This document shows positions 45,199 to 56,113 of a stretch of 64,000 bases of DNA, one piece after another. The position numbers and the translations under genes were made by a program. Position 1 is the stretch's first letter; each line of letters begins with the position of its first letter. Source of the stretch: Campanula takesimana (lineage: Eukaryota; Streptophyta; Magnoliopsida; Asterales; Campanulaceae); NCBI GenBank assembly GCA_026119855.1, contig JAOWBW010000158.1:742976-806975 (forward strand), written 5' to 3'. The notes below the pieces were generated by a model. The model saw only the letters and a program-made list of their open reading frames with translations. It ran no database searches and was not told the DNA's origin.

Positions 45199-46785
45199 AA
45201 TACCCCCAAACTTATCTTTTGCTCGTCCTCGAGTAAAACAAAACAAATATAGAACTATAAAACTACAAAAACTAAAAACAATAAAAAATATTTTTGGGAT
45301 GTTCTCTATACATATGGGAGTCGTTAGCCAAAAGTCTCAGGGTTCCTCACACAAGTGCCATTAAATAGGTACCATTGTAAAACCAAATTGCAACACATAC
45401 ACACTACTAACTCGTTTGATTTTCCACCGCAGCATGATAGGATGAGTGAAGTGGTGATCAATGCGACCAAAATAAGATTAGTTTATAGGATCACTTAAGT
45501 TAATGCTCTTATTCCACAAATGATGATGATGATACACGCAAAACCTAATCAAGGACACTCATAATCATGTATACACAGTTGTCAACCCGGTTACCGATAT
45601 TGAAAGAACATATGGCATAAAGTTTTAAGCACAACAAACGTGCGAGACTAGGTTCACGGTTACAAATGAAGGTAAGGACATACGAAGTTAAGAAAGTGGA
45701 CTAAGAAGTCTTCTACAATATGTATATCCTCACAATATGATAAGCTCTCTGCTCACCAAATTCCCACACTGTCTCACCCCCAAATTTGAACTTTTATATA
45801 ATTGCATGGGGTGAGACATGTTTCCCTATTTCTGTTGCCTTTCACAATCATCACTTCAATACATTAAGGGGACAAGCTTTTTTTGAATATATATATCTTC
45901 CTTTTTTTTTTTTTTTTTTTTTTTTTAACTTCAACTTTACATAAGATAAAAGTGTGCTTATTTAATCACTTTGCACACTACTCAACGATCACACACTTTT
46001 TTTTTTTTTTTACTTGCCCCTTCCTTTCATTACATATACCCATTTCATAACTTTGGCCATAAACCATAATTCCCCAAATCATTCTCCCAATTTCTAACCA
46101 TAAATTCCCATTATTCCCTAATCCACTTCCTCGTCAAGGTGAGTATAACCTATTCTTAGTGCAAAAGGGTAGGAAAGCGGGTATCAAAAGAAGGTGAACG
46201 GCGGTCTTTAATGTGCCATTCTTTCATCTATTACTAGGCTCAAACGGGTGTTTTAGCGATGATTTGACTAGATAGACAAAATAAGGCTGACAAAAAGGGT
46301 TTAGAAAGAAATGCCATAAATACCGAATAACCTATTGACTTGTTATTGACAACCATGCAACAATGTTCTAGGGTCCCCGAACATACACCAAGTGATCTCA
46401 TAAATTATTCTTATTTTGATAACATGATCATGGAAAGAAAATGTAAGTGAGAGGTGGTGCAATCATGCCTTTAGTAGTGTTAATGCAGTCCCAACTCTAG
46501 GTTAAACAATAGCACCCATAATGGCTAATAAAAACAAACCATCGGATCATCACCGACCATGGCCAAGATCCCAAAATATAAAGAGAACAAAATTTTTAAA
46601 AGTTTTCTATTTTTTTGGAGGGTGACAACTATATACACTCCCCTATAAACCCACAAACTCGGAGAGATGCCTACCCCCAAACTCAAAACATGCTATGTCC
46701 TCATAGCATAAGGAACTAAAGCATGCTTTGGGTTCAAAGGATGGCATGACACAACAAAATGATAAAATGAAAGCAAAATAAAATG

Positions 46786-47850
46786 TTACCTAGTTGGGTT
46801 GCCTCCCAACAAGCGCATTTGGTTAATGTCGTTAGCCCGACCGTTGCCCAGTTTGGATTTCACCTTTCTTCCTTTGGCCCACTTTGCATTCTCGCGGGTC
46901 CTTATCTTCAGCTCGAGCCCCATATATAATCCCTTTTTTATTTCATTGTTTAGCTCCAAAGGGAATATTTTACGATTACATTGCTTGGGCTCCACTTGTG
47001 GCCTCTCACCACCTTTTTCACCATCACAAGATGGATGGGGTACCATGATGATGATCAAGTTTTCATTGTGATCACTACGGGTAGTCTCATTCACATCATG
47101 AACCTCCTCACTATCCCTCTTCTCATCACCATAGAAAGCAAACTCAAGATCCTCAATGGCTATCTCATGCCATGTTATCTCCACCGTTTTTGTTTCCTCC
47201 ACATCCACTGTACAACCACTCACATCATCAAAAGAGGAACCATCTTTAGAGTCAACATTGGAGCTTTTATAGACAAAATTCTCCTTTGCATCTTCCACAG
47301 GTTTCTCTTCGAGTGACCGATCCGTAGCGGAAACATTAGAGATTTCATAGACAAAATTCTCTTCTGCGTTCTCCACAGTTTTCTCTCCATATTGTGGTGG
47401 TGGTTTAAAATATGGCTCAAAAAATGATTCATAGACACACTCTTCCCCATCAGCATTTAGATACCAAACCAGGGTTGAAGGTTGCTCTTCCGCTTGCGTC
47501 TGTATAGGAGTAGTATCCGGCTCACGGTTCCTCAACATCTCTAACATTGTGATCATGTGTTCCTCCATCCTTTCCATAGTCTCCTTCAATGCTTGTTTTA
47601 GAGGTTGTGGAGGTATTGGGGCACAGTATGTTGGCGCTTGATTATTCCAAGTCATGTTTGCATGATTTTCCCACCCTTGACTATAAGAGTATGGGGGAGG
47701 ATCATATTGTGGTTGCCATGACTCGAAATAATTTCTTGTTTGAACCTGTGGATAATACTCAGAAAAATATGTCCTAAACGGACACTGATTAGTAGTATGA
47801 GAATAAAATCCACAATTCAGACACGACTCATACATGTTGTACTGGTTCAT
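46786..47850 (-). CDS. Gag-like zinc-knuckle protein of the LTR retrotransposon
   Basis: An open frame of 354 residues if started at MNQYNMYESC (47850); a longer frame begins at 47925 with 25 very hydrophobic residues that look like translated AT-rich leader. A CCHC knuckle (CLNCGFYSHTTNQC, spacing C-x2-C-x4-H-x4-C) lies at residues 10-23, followed by an aromatic and Pro-rich part, a helical segment (LKQALKETMERMEEHM) and an acidic middle with two similar repeats (ENFVYEISNVSATDRS and ENFVYKSSNVDSKDGS). It ends RLLGGNPTR, like the polyprotein ends of some plant gypsy elements. The Gag N-terminus and all of Pol are missing. Whether it is translated is unknown. Confidence 0.7.
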   Translation of the reverse strand: MNQYNMYESCLNCGFYSHTTNQCPFRTYFSEYYPQVQTRNYFESWQPQYDPPPYSYSQGWENHANMTWNNQAPTYCAPIPPQPLKQALKETMERMEEHMITMLEMLRNREPDTTPIQTQAEEQPSTLVWYLNADGEECVYESFFEPYFKPPPQYGEKTVENAEENFVYEISNVSATDRSLEEKPVEDAKENFVYKSSNVDSKDGSSFDDVSGCTVDVEETKTVEITWHEIAIEDLEFAFYGDEKRDSEEVHDVNETTRSDHNENLIIIMVPHPSCDGEKGGERPQVEPKQCNRKIFPLELNNEIKKGLYMGLELKIRTRENAKWAKGRKVKSKLGNGRANDINQMRLLGGNPTR

Positions 47851-47971
47851 TCTATGAGTCTTTGAGTATACAATAAAGAAATAAATACTAAAAAAAAAAC
47901 TAACTAAAAAAAATAAGAAAAACAAAAGAAAAATATTTACACTACCTAAACAAACTTGTTAACCTAATCAA

Positions 47972-47990
47972 GTCCCCGGCAACGGCGCCA
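47972..47990 (-). other. Primer-binding site, tRNA-Asp type
   Basis: The minus strand reads TGGCGCCGTTGCCGGGGAC, complementary to the 3' end of plant tRNA-Asp (CCCCGGCAACGGCGCCA). It starts six bases inside the 5' LTR. Confidence 0.88.
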
Positions 47991-47996
47991 AAAACA

Positions 47997-49542
47997 TGAT
48001 GGAGAAAATCTCTCTCTAATTAAATTACCTAGCAAGTGTACTAGTTACCGATGTAGTAGTATGCACAAGCAAGGGTCGAATCCACAGAGACTAGATTGGA
48101 AAACAAGAATGTTTAAAAACAGAAAAGTAAATAGTGGGGTTTTGGTTTTTTTTATTAATTTAACTACTAAAATAATAAATTAAATTAAACTAAGAAAATA
48201 AATAAAAGCAAGATTAACAAATAGATTCACGAATTGGATTCACAAATACTTTCACTCTATGCTATGCTCCTAATGAAAAGATCAATCTCTTTCTTGGGTT
48301 CGTTCACAAAAGTAAGAATTGGGACGGTGAGGCGGCCGGATTGCAATCTATTTCTCTCTAACTAATCACACTTCGCAAATCAAGTCCATGTAATTATTTA
48401 AAGAGTTATTACGTTCTAAAGAACATATGAACCTATGCCCACTTGATTTCTATCACGGCATCAAATAGATATATTAATCAAAATAGTGGTCAATGTATCA
48501 ATGCCCGAGTCACTGTAACAATAGATACCCAGAAATTTTAAAGCCAATTTATATCTTAACATATAACTGAAACTAAAGAATTTAGAATGAAGAATGTTTT
48601 GATAAACAAGAATAAGAAAGAATGGAAGAATTAAATCAATAGCATAGAGATCAATTATTGTTACTACCAATTCATTAATCTAATTATTTAACTACTAATA
48701 ATAATAAAATCAAGAACAAAAAATAAATTAAAGAACATCAAAACCTGAATTAAATTGATGAATCCTTGTTACAATCTTGAATTTTGACTAAAAGTATGTA
48801 TATAATATGAATAAAATAAATTGGATGGAGTGTTATATTTATACTAGGGCTAAGGAGGTGTAAAAATTAGGAAAACCATAGGATTCCTGGTTGAAAAAGG
48901 ACAAAATAAAGTGCTGGCCGGAATTTCCCCAGGAGCCCTTGGCATATTTTCACTTTCAGAAAAGTCCTCCGAAAATTTCCCAAAAGTCCTCCAAAAATTC
49001 CAGAAAAGCCCTTGGAAATTTGGAAATTACTGAAAAACCCATAATATTTTGGAAATTCCCCAAAGGTCCCTGAGAAATTCCCCTAAAGCCCTCACTGGAG
49101 CGCGCGCTCTTCAAGGATGGGTGCGTGCGCCCTCTTGGTCCAGAATGTCTGGAGTTTTGATCTGGTGTGGGTGTGCCCGCGCGCCCTAAGCTTGGTGTGC
49201 GTGCGCACCCTTTGCTTCGCGGCTTGTACATTTTACGCGCAATCTTCCGGAGGCCATAACTTCTTCATACGAACTCCGATTTGGACGTGTAAACTATCGT
49301 TGAAAATATCTTTTCGAGTACTATCCAATGGAATTGATTAATCAGTAGTCACATCTCTTTATCTTTATGTTCTGGTCCGTTCTTTATCCTTATTTTTCGC
49401 ACTTTAATGTACATGAATCCATGCATTCTTTTGCTCATTCCCTATACTCATAAACACTCAAAAAACCATCAAAACACCCAAGGTTGAGCATCTAATAAGT
49501 CATAGAAGTATATGATTTGGATGGGTAAAAACACATCCATCA
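47997..49542 (-). repeat. 5' LTR of the 5.9 kb retrotransposon
   Basis: 1546 bases, TGATGGAGAAAATC...CACATCCATCA; the target duplication ACTTA follows at 49543. Confidence 0.92.
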
Positions 49543-49956
49543 ACTTACTGATTGAATATTAACATATTTTTTAAGAGGTAAAGTAATTCATTTTTCGAAA
49601 AGTTTTAAGTTGTTAGATAGTTGTTCAACAATATATATCATGTATTTTTTTTAGTTTAACTAATTTTATAAATTCCTAAAAATATGTATGAGGTCTTATT
49701 TCATTTTTATTCATCAAGAACATTAGTCGTGGTATTAGAAAACACAATAATCCGAAAGGCCCATAGACTCATTGGATGGTCATCCGAAAATTAGATGTCT
49801 CGTAATCGGCTGTTAATGTGGACTTAGCTTACTTGTTTAAAGAATAAAGTGAACTCAATTCAACTAAAAATTGGTTAAAGTTTGATTGCCGTTAGGTGAA
49901 TTTGCAAAAGCAATTTCACCAATTTTGATTTCTCTATTCCAACTTGTGATAAGAGA

Positions 49957-50235
49957 TACTCCATCCGTCTCAGAGTATATGTCCACCCTTTCATTTATAC
50001 GGAGATTAAGAAATGGTAAAAGTGATATAAGTGTTGTAAGTATGAAAAGTAAGATAGGAGAGAGAATGTGGGGTAGAGAACAGTAGCTTAATTTGTGTTG
50101 TGACTGTAAAAGTAAAGTGAGAGAGAGAATGACTGAGAGGAATATTAAAGATTTTTTGTCAATTTAAGAAGTGAGCATATACTTTGGGACAGACTAAAAA
50201 TGAAAGATGTACATATACTCTGAGACGGATGAATT
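49957..50235. mobile_element. Stowaway-like MITE upstream of the RING-H2 gene
   Basis: Left TACTCCATCCGTCTCAGAGT and right ACTCTGAGACGGATGAATTA; arms GTATATGTCCAC and GTACATATACTC pair. It ends about 290 bases before the ATL-type start codon. Related to 62504-62760. Confidence 0.85.
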
Positions 50236-50361
50236 ATGAGTATAATTTCTTAAAATTTATGTTTAATAATAATTTCGCATGATTGAAAATTAAAAATTAA
50301 TTTTGAAACCAAAATAAAAATTAATTGAAATGCACTATGTGTGGCATTGCGACTTGTAAAC

Positions 50362-50369
50362 TATATAAA
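50362..50369 (+). promoter_or_regulatory. Likely TATA box of the RING-H2 gene
   Basis: CTATATAAAGG lies about 160 bases before the start codon; the CT-rich leader TTTCTCTCTCTAGCTCCCC follows at 50480-50510. Confidence 0.65.
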
Positions 50370-50524
50370 GGCCATTGAATGAAGGGCAAGTATTTTTGAA
50401 TTTTGGTTAAAAGCGGTTACTAACTGATTCCTTATAAAACCAACAAAGTCGATTAATTAGTCCCCCTTCATATTAAAAACGTTTCTCTCTCTAGCTCCCC
50501 TTCTCTCTCCTCAGCTCAACTCAC

Positions 50525-51040
50525 ATGACTTTTCGTTCAAGGAGTCTCGCCGGCGTGAATTCGTCGACGACGGTAACCGACTCAGCTACCACAGAAAGGT
50601 CTGACTCCGACTTCGTCGTCATCCTTGCAGCTCTCCTCTGCGCCCTAATTTGCGTCCTCGGCCTCATTGCCATCGCTCGTTGCACCTGGATCCGCCGTCT
50701 CTCCGGCAGAGTAATCGGTCGTCCTGACCCCTCCCCTCCGTCTAACAAAGGCCTCAAGAAGAAAATCCTCAAGTCGCTTCCGAAGCTCACCTACTCTGCC
50801 GACGAAGAAGCCGCCAAATTCTCCGAGTGCGCCATTTGCCTGTCCGAATTCGTCGCCGGCGACGAACTACGAGTGCTGCCGCAGTGCGGTCACGGCTTCC
50901 ACGTTGAATGCATCGACACGTGGCTTGGATCTCATTCATCGTGTCCGTCGTGTCGTCAGATCTTGGCTGTGGCTAGTAGGTGTAACAAATGCGGCGAATT
51001 GCCGGCGACGGGATTTCCGATCAATCAGTTTTTACCTTAG
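50525..51040 (+). CDS. ATL-type RING-H2 E3 ubiquitin ligase
   Basis: An intronless gene for a 171-residue membrane-anchored E3 ligase that would bring ubiquitin from an E2 enzyme to targets; ATL members often act in defence and stress responses. Domains in order: a Ser/Thr-rich N-terminus; one membrane segment near residues 30-52 (FVVILAALLCALICVLGLIA); a basic part with the GLD-like motif (GLKKKILKSLPKLTY, about 76-90); the RING-H2 finger near 102-143 with CAICLSEF, CGHGFHVECIDTWL and CPSC in the C-C-C-H-H-C-C-C order; and a short tail ending FPINQFLP. Lack of introns, one membrane segment and a Pro before the third zinc ligand pair fit the ATL family, closest by eye to ATL8/ATL80. Its GC content is far above that of the surroundings. 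The frame is intact. Confidence 0.96.
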   Translation: MTFRSRSLAGVNSSTTVTDSATTERSDSDFVVILAALLCALICVLGLIAIARCTWIRRLSGRVIGRPDPSPPSNKGLKKKILKSLPKLTYSADEEAAKFSECAICLSEFVAGDELRVLPQCGHGFHVECIDTWLGSHSSCPSCRQILAVASRCNKCGELPATGFPINQFLP

Positions 51041-51785
51041 TTCTAATCCAATGTCTGTAATTAGGGTTTCGATAATAGATAATTAATTAGCTTAGGATAG
51101 CTTAGTTAATCATAATTATGTAATCTAAAGTGCCATATGATACGTACTGTATTGAATTCAACCAGGTGGTACACATTTAGTAATAGGAAAAAAATATTTT
51201 TTCCTACCAAAAAAGAAGAAAAAAATATACAAAATTTGTTTTCTATTTTTATTTTAAATGTACAATTTTTGGTCAATCCAAAGTCGGGCCACTTGTGTTT
51301 GGTTAGGTTTTTGAGACGCAATCTGCAGATCCAATGAGCATAAGTTAATTTATTAGTTTCACTTGGACTAATAAATAGATGCATCATAAAAAGCAAAATC
51401 GTCGAATAACAGTGTATATGAAAAATTAAACAAGGATGAATAATAACCAATAATAATTAAGATTTTATTATTCGTTTTCTTTGAACTCAATAAAACATTT
51501 CGCATGACTAATTTGTCAAAAATAAAATAAAAAATGTTTTATTTATTTGTGGCTTATTAATAATATAATAATAATTTGATTTTCTATTAGGAGTGCTTTC
51601 TATGGTTAATATAGACTAACCCGAAAAATAGAAAACAATTAAAGTTTTTTTGTGGTTTGATGTTAAGAAAGAAAACAAGCCTAAGTTATTCCCGAAAATG
51701 CGTGTAAGTGTTTTCTATACACGCAAAATGAACCTGCAAATGGTTGGAGAAAGAATGTGAGAAGTCATCTATGTTACGTGTCAAT
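51041..51785. other. 3' flank of the RING-H2 gene
   Basis: AT-rich; no gene or transposon end recognised. Confidence 0.4.
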
Positions 51786-51790
51786 ATTAT

Positions 51791-51980
51791 TGTAAGAGAC
51801 AATTATCCCACATCTTCTATAGAGAGAAACATGGACCGGTATATAGACTTGAGGAGTTACTCCCCTTATAACCAATTGGTTTTAAGGTGGAACCTCCAAC
51901 ATAGTCCATTGCCGGCCCAATCCAGCCTATGCTAACACTCGGACCTCTCGCTTCTTCTTACCCCATCTCTATTTCTAAGA
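51791..51980 (+). mobile_element. TRIM solo LTR
   Basis: 190 bases from TGTAAGAGACAATTATCCCA to CTATTTCTAAGA, matching the LTR of the TRIM at 15894. A 5-base duplication ATTAT flanks it (51786-51790 and 51981-51985), so it is a complete insertion reduced to one LTR. Confidence 0.93.
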
Positions 51981-52134
51981 ATTATTTTAAGATAAAAATA
52001 AAATATTTTGCATGTGATATTTCTTTCAAACGAGATTTTTTTTTTAATTATAATTATTATTGTGTTTTTGTCAAATTTTGACATGCAAATTGAAAGTTTC
52101 TTAAACTAGATAAAGAGAAGATAATATTATAACA

Positions 52135-52242
52135 TACTCCCTCTTTAAACTACAAAAAATACCATTTTGGTTGTCCCACTTTAATCTACAATATTTTAAA
52201 ATGGAAATGTTTTAATATGTTTAAAATAATCACAAAATCTTG
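52135..52242. mobile_element. Stowaway-like MITE, left end only
   Basis: TACTCCCTCTTTAAACTAC followed by ACCATTTTGGTTGTCCCACT. No right terminus; it may have been cut by the element at 52243. Confidence 0.45.
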
Positions 52243-52781
52243 GGTAAAACGCGTTTTACTCAAGTCCCCAGGAAAACATGTTTTCGATGGCATTTTTGAA
52301 AATATGTGGAACTTCTTTAAAAACGCACGATGGCATTTTTGTAAATAATCAGAACTTTTCATCGGTTCTGGATATCAATAACAAGTCTTCTAGATATGAT
52401 TTTCAAGCACATTCGAAGAAGGTCATGGCTAATAAACTTTTTGGATATCAAACTCAAGAGGTTCTGGATATAGATAATATAGTCTTTTGGAAATAATTTA
52501 TGAAACATCTACAGTGAGAAAAAAAAAAGTTGAAATGACCTTTGAGACTGATATCCATAACCTTTGAGACTGATAGCCAGAACCTTTGAAAGTGATAGCC
52601 GGATAGTTTTTTCTGAGAAAAAAATTGAAGAGCAGTTGATGTGTTAATATATAGCCAGTGACAGTGCTTAGGATGACCAGTTGATGTTTTATGAAGGCCA
52701 AGTGAGTGTGTTGAAGAGCATCAGATGATTATGAAAAACACGTTTTTCTTAATCACTAGGAAAAACGCGTTTTACATGTGA
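52243..52781. mobile_element. Inverted-repeat element with AAAACGCGTTTT ends
   Basis: Left GTAAAACGCGTTTTACTCAA then GGAAAACATGTTTTCGATGG; right GAAAAACACGTTTTTC then AGGAAAAACGCGTTTTACAT. The ends are inverted copies and each contains two self-complementary words. The interior repeats the phrase CCTTTGAGACTGATA and GGTTCTGGATAT. Same family as 34267-36564. Confidence 0.72.
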
Positions 52782-53045
52782 CTAACTCTTAAATAGTGGG
52801 ACTCACTTGTCATACTCACAACAAATATTCACTTATTATTCTCTACCCCACTTTCTCTCTCATACTCAACTATCTACACTCACAACACATCACCATTTCA
52901 ATTATTTTCTTAATTCTTGTGCCAATACTCATTTACTCCCTCAGTCCTGAACTAAGGTTCTTAGTTTGACTTTACACGAAAATTAAGAAAAAGCAAATGT
53001 TGTGAGTATGAAAAGTAAAGTAGGAGAATGTATATGAGAGAAAGT

Positions 53046-53845
53046 CACTGCAACAAAAATGACTTTTAGCGACACTTTAAAAAGTGCCGAAAATGTGAAA
53101 AAAGTGTCGGAAAAGCTATTTTCGGCACTTTTCTAAGTGCCGGAAAAAGTGGTGTCGGCAATACTTACCGGCACTTTAAAAGTGCCGGAATTTCCCGTAT
53201 TCGAACCCACAACATCTTGCATACGAAGCACACCTTCTACCGCTAGGCTAAATCATTTTTTTTATAAATTTTCACATACAATTATTTGTTACAAAATAAA
53301 AACTTATATTAGGTCATTGCTATTATTGTAATCCATAAAAATCAAACATAAGTAACAAATTTAAGCAAAGTTACATGAAAAATATGATTAAATTTAAAAA
53401 TTAAATAAAAATTTCAAAACAAACATCTTGTTTTTAGCGGCAATTTTTCAAAAGTGCCGAAAATTCCCGGCACTTTTGAAAAAGTGCCGCTAATTCCCGC
53501 CACTTTTTCAAAATTGCCGCTAAATTCCCGAAACTTTTTCAAAAGTGCCGCTAATTCCCGAAACTTTTTCATAAGTGCCGCTAATTCCCGACACTTTTTC
53601 ATAAGTGCCGCTAATTCCCGACACTTTTTTATAAAATGCCGGAAATTTAGCGGCACTTGTTAGAAAATGCCGGAAATTAGCAGCACTTATGAAAAAGTGT
53701 CGGGAATTTAGCGGCACTTTTGAAAAAGTGCCAGGAATTAGCAGCACTTATGAAAAAGTGCCGGGAATTAGCATCACTTTTTCCAAAAGTGCCGGCAATT
53801 AGTGGCACATATGAAAGTGCCGGGAAAAGCCATTTTGTTGTAGTG
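53046..53845. mobile_element. CACTA-type non-autonomous element, 800 bases
   Basis: Ends CACTGCAACAAAAATG and CATTTTGTTGTAGTG, flanked by the 3-base duplication AGT (53043-53045 and 53846-53848), as in CACTA/En-Spm elements. More than ten subterminal words of type AAAGTGCCGG / CCGGCACTTT occur at both ends, in both directions. No transposase. A tRNA-like stretch lies inside at 53190-53256. Confidence 0.92.
53190..53256 (-). other. tRNA-like sequence inside the CACTA element
   Basis: On the minus strand TAGCCTAGCGGT (53239-53250) resembles a Pol III A box and GGTTCGAATAC (53197-53207) a B box, with tRNA-like spacing. The acceptor stem does not pair well and the B box has two changes from GGTTCGANTCC, so it is not called as a tRNA gene. 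Confidence 0.45.
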
Positions 53846-53978
53846 AGTGGAAACGATTTTGTTGTGAGAATGACAAGTGGATCCCATTGTCCATTTTAGG
53901 TGATAAAACAACTAAGAATCTTAATCTGAGACTCATCAAAAAGGAAAGTAATAACCTTAATTTGGGATAGAAAAAGTA

Positions 53979-54419
53979 TATAAATTAAAGAGTGACGAAA
54001 GAGTAATAGCTAGTAAACCACTAACTAAACCATCCCTACTCAAAACGAGACCATATACTGGCAATTTTGATGGTGGTCCTTGATTCATAGGTATCAAAAT
54101 CAAAATTTGATACATATGAGACATTATTCACATGGTATCAAAAAAAAAATTTTCAGTATAGGTATCAAATTTATGGTAACAAATTAATATTTAATATTTA
54201 TTAACACCTACAATAATTATTTTTAACATGATACACAATTTTTAACTTTCATTATTAATTTTTCCTTTCAGAAAAAATTATTTTTTATTACTCGTGTTAA
54301 TATTTACTAATATTTTTATAGTCATTTTTAAAAATATTATAATCATCACTAATTAATACTCTATTTATAAAATTTTAAAATATGTGAATTTTAGTAAAAT
54401 TATATTTTTAATAAAATTT
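53979..54419. other. Unassigned AT-rich stretch
   Basis: No gene or element end recognised. It leads into the palindromic array. Confidence 0.35.
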
Positions 54420-55080
54420 AATTTTAATATAGTTAACTATTACTATTATTAGTAATAGTTAGCTACTAATATTAGTTACTATATAGGGTAACTATATTAT
54501 TAGTAATAGTTAGCTAGTAATAGTAAAATCATGGTAACCGGAGCTAATAATATTAGTTACTATATAGGGTAACTATTATAGTTAACTATTACTAAGAATA
54601 GTATTTAGTTAACTATAGTACTTAACTATTATAGCTAACTATTACTAATAATAGTAATAGTTAGCTATAGTAGTTAAGTAATATAGTTAACTATTACTAT
54701 TATTAGTAATAGTTAGCTATAATAGTTAAGTACTATAGTTAACAATTACTATTATTAGTAATAGTTACTATAATAGTTAACTACTTATAGTAACTATTAC
54801 TATTATTAGTAATAGTTAGCTATAATAGTTAAGTACTATAGTTAACTATTACTATTATTAGTAATAGTTACTATAATAGTTAACTATTACTATTATTAGT
54901 AATAGTTACTATAATAGTTAACTATTACTATTATTAGTAATAGTTACTATAATAGTTAACTACTTATAGTAACTATTACTATTATTAGTAATAATTACTA
55001 TAATAGTTACTTTATATAGTAACTAATATTATTAGCTAATACTGTTAAAAATAATAGTTGACTATTAATAGTTAACTATC
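54420..55080. repeat. Tandem array of self-complementary AT-rich units
   Basis: About nine copies of a core AACTATTACTA-TTAT-TAGTAATAGTT, whose 11-base arms are perfect inverted copies. Units are joined by TAGTTAACTA and AGCTATAATAG words, also self-complementary, with spacings of about 38-50 bases. Each unit can form a hairpin and neighbouring units can pair with each other. Sparser forms continue to about 55690. Confidence 0.88.
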
Positions 55081-55301
55081 ATTATAATTAAAATTTACAT
55101 TTAATAATTATAATTAAATGTTAAATAAATTAAAAATTACTATTAATAGTATTAGTTAATCATAATAGTTACTATATATATTAACTATTGTTATTAATAG
55201 TATTAGTAGTTAATCATAATAGTTATTATATAAGTTAACTATTATTATTAATAGCATTAGTTAATCATTATACAATATATGTTAATATTTACTATTGATA
55301 G

Positions 55302-55515
55302 TACTCTCTTTGTCCGAGAGTAAGAGTCCTACTTTCTATTTTTGTACGTTCCAGAGTAATAGCTATTTCCTAAAATGGTAAATGATGAGAAATAATGAAT
55401 AGAGTTTTGGACAATTATACCCTCAACCCACTTGCAATGTTTACCAATTTTCTATTGTTTCTTTAATAAGTGTGCGCAAACAAGGTAGGACTCTTTCTCT
55501 AGGACGGAGAGTGTA
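55302..55515. mobile_element. Stowaway-like MITE inside the AT-rich array region
   Basis: Left TACTCTCTTTGTCCGAGAGT and right CTCTAGGACGGAGAGTGTA; AAGAGTCCTACTTTC is shared with 7919-8197. The TTAATCATAATAG-type repeats continue on both sides. Confidence 0.82.
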
Positions 55516-56085
55516 TTAATTAATCATAATAGTTACTATATAGGTTAATTATTACTATTAATATTATTAGTGAATAATAATAGTTATTATATATGTTAAT
55601 AAATATTATTAATAATATTAGTTAATTGTAATAGTTATTTTAATCATTACTAATAATAGTATTAGTTAAGATGATTGATACTCTATTGTTACTATAACTA
55701 GAAAAGTTATTTATTTAAGATATAATAAAATTATTATTCTACTAACACATTAATGTACATTATAAACTTTTATATTTACTAATCATAATGTGTGTATATA
55801 ATATAAAATAATTCATTGAACAATAGCTAATATTATTAAGTCAATTATCTACAAAATTAAAAGTCAAATCATAACAATAATAATTCATCTTTATATTAAA
55901 ATTTCAATTATCATAATAAATACAAATTATTTATAAAAAAATTTAAAAAATTAACACAATTTTCTTAAATTAGTAAGTAAACTTTTTAATTCATATACAT
56001 TATAGTTATATTATAAAAAATTATGTTACTTTATTAAATACAAACATTAAAAAATAAAATACTCAAAAAAATAGTAAATTAGTTT

Positions 56086-56113
56086 CCCGTGCAAAGCACG
56101 GGTTACCCACTAG
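56086..56113 (+). mobile_element. Helitron-like 3' end
   Basis: A hairpin CCCGTGC-AAA-GCACGGG (56086-56102) is followed 7 bases later by CTAG and then T. This hairpin plus CTRR ending followed by T is the 3' signature of plant Helitrons. The 5' end (TC after A) could not be fixed; the AT-rich region upstream, perhaps including the palindromic array, may be its body. Confidence 0.72.

Larger units (their letters stand above)
43660..49542 (-). mobile_element. Non-autonomous LTR retrotransposon, 5.9 kb
   Basis: Two LTRs (43660-45198 and 47997-49542) flank about 2.8 kb; a 5-base duplication ACTTA lies at 43655-43659 and 49543-49547. Orientation is minus: the primer-binding site TGGCGCCGTTGCCGGGGAC (47972-47990 on plus, inverted) fits the 3' end of tRNA-Asp, and a purine-rich tract (AAGTTTGGGGGTATT on minus) sits next to the 3' LTR at 45199. 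The only sizeable frame is a zinc-knuckle protein (46786-47850). No protease, reverse transcriptase or integrase was seen, so it depends on a partner. The LTRs are nearly identical, which implies a recent insertion. Primer type suggests Ty3/gypsy. Confidence 0.93.
52934..53978. mobile_element. Stowaway-like MITE split by a CACTA element
   Basis: Left part 52934-53045 (TACTCCCTCAGTCCTGAAC, GTTCTTAGTTTGA) and right part 53849-53978 (TTGTGAGAATGACAAG to ATAGAAAAAGTA). The two parts match the relatives at 43383 and 25515 in the right order, and the break is filled exactly by the element at 53046-53845. Confidence 0.85.

Noticed and set aside
53190..53256. A functional tRNA gene
   Set aside because: The B box deviates and the acceptor stem does not pair; only tRNA-like similarity is claimed.
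54420..55080. CRISPR array
   Set aside because: Units are self-complementary AT-rich tandem repeats with no unique spacers, in a plant genome.
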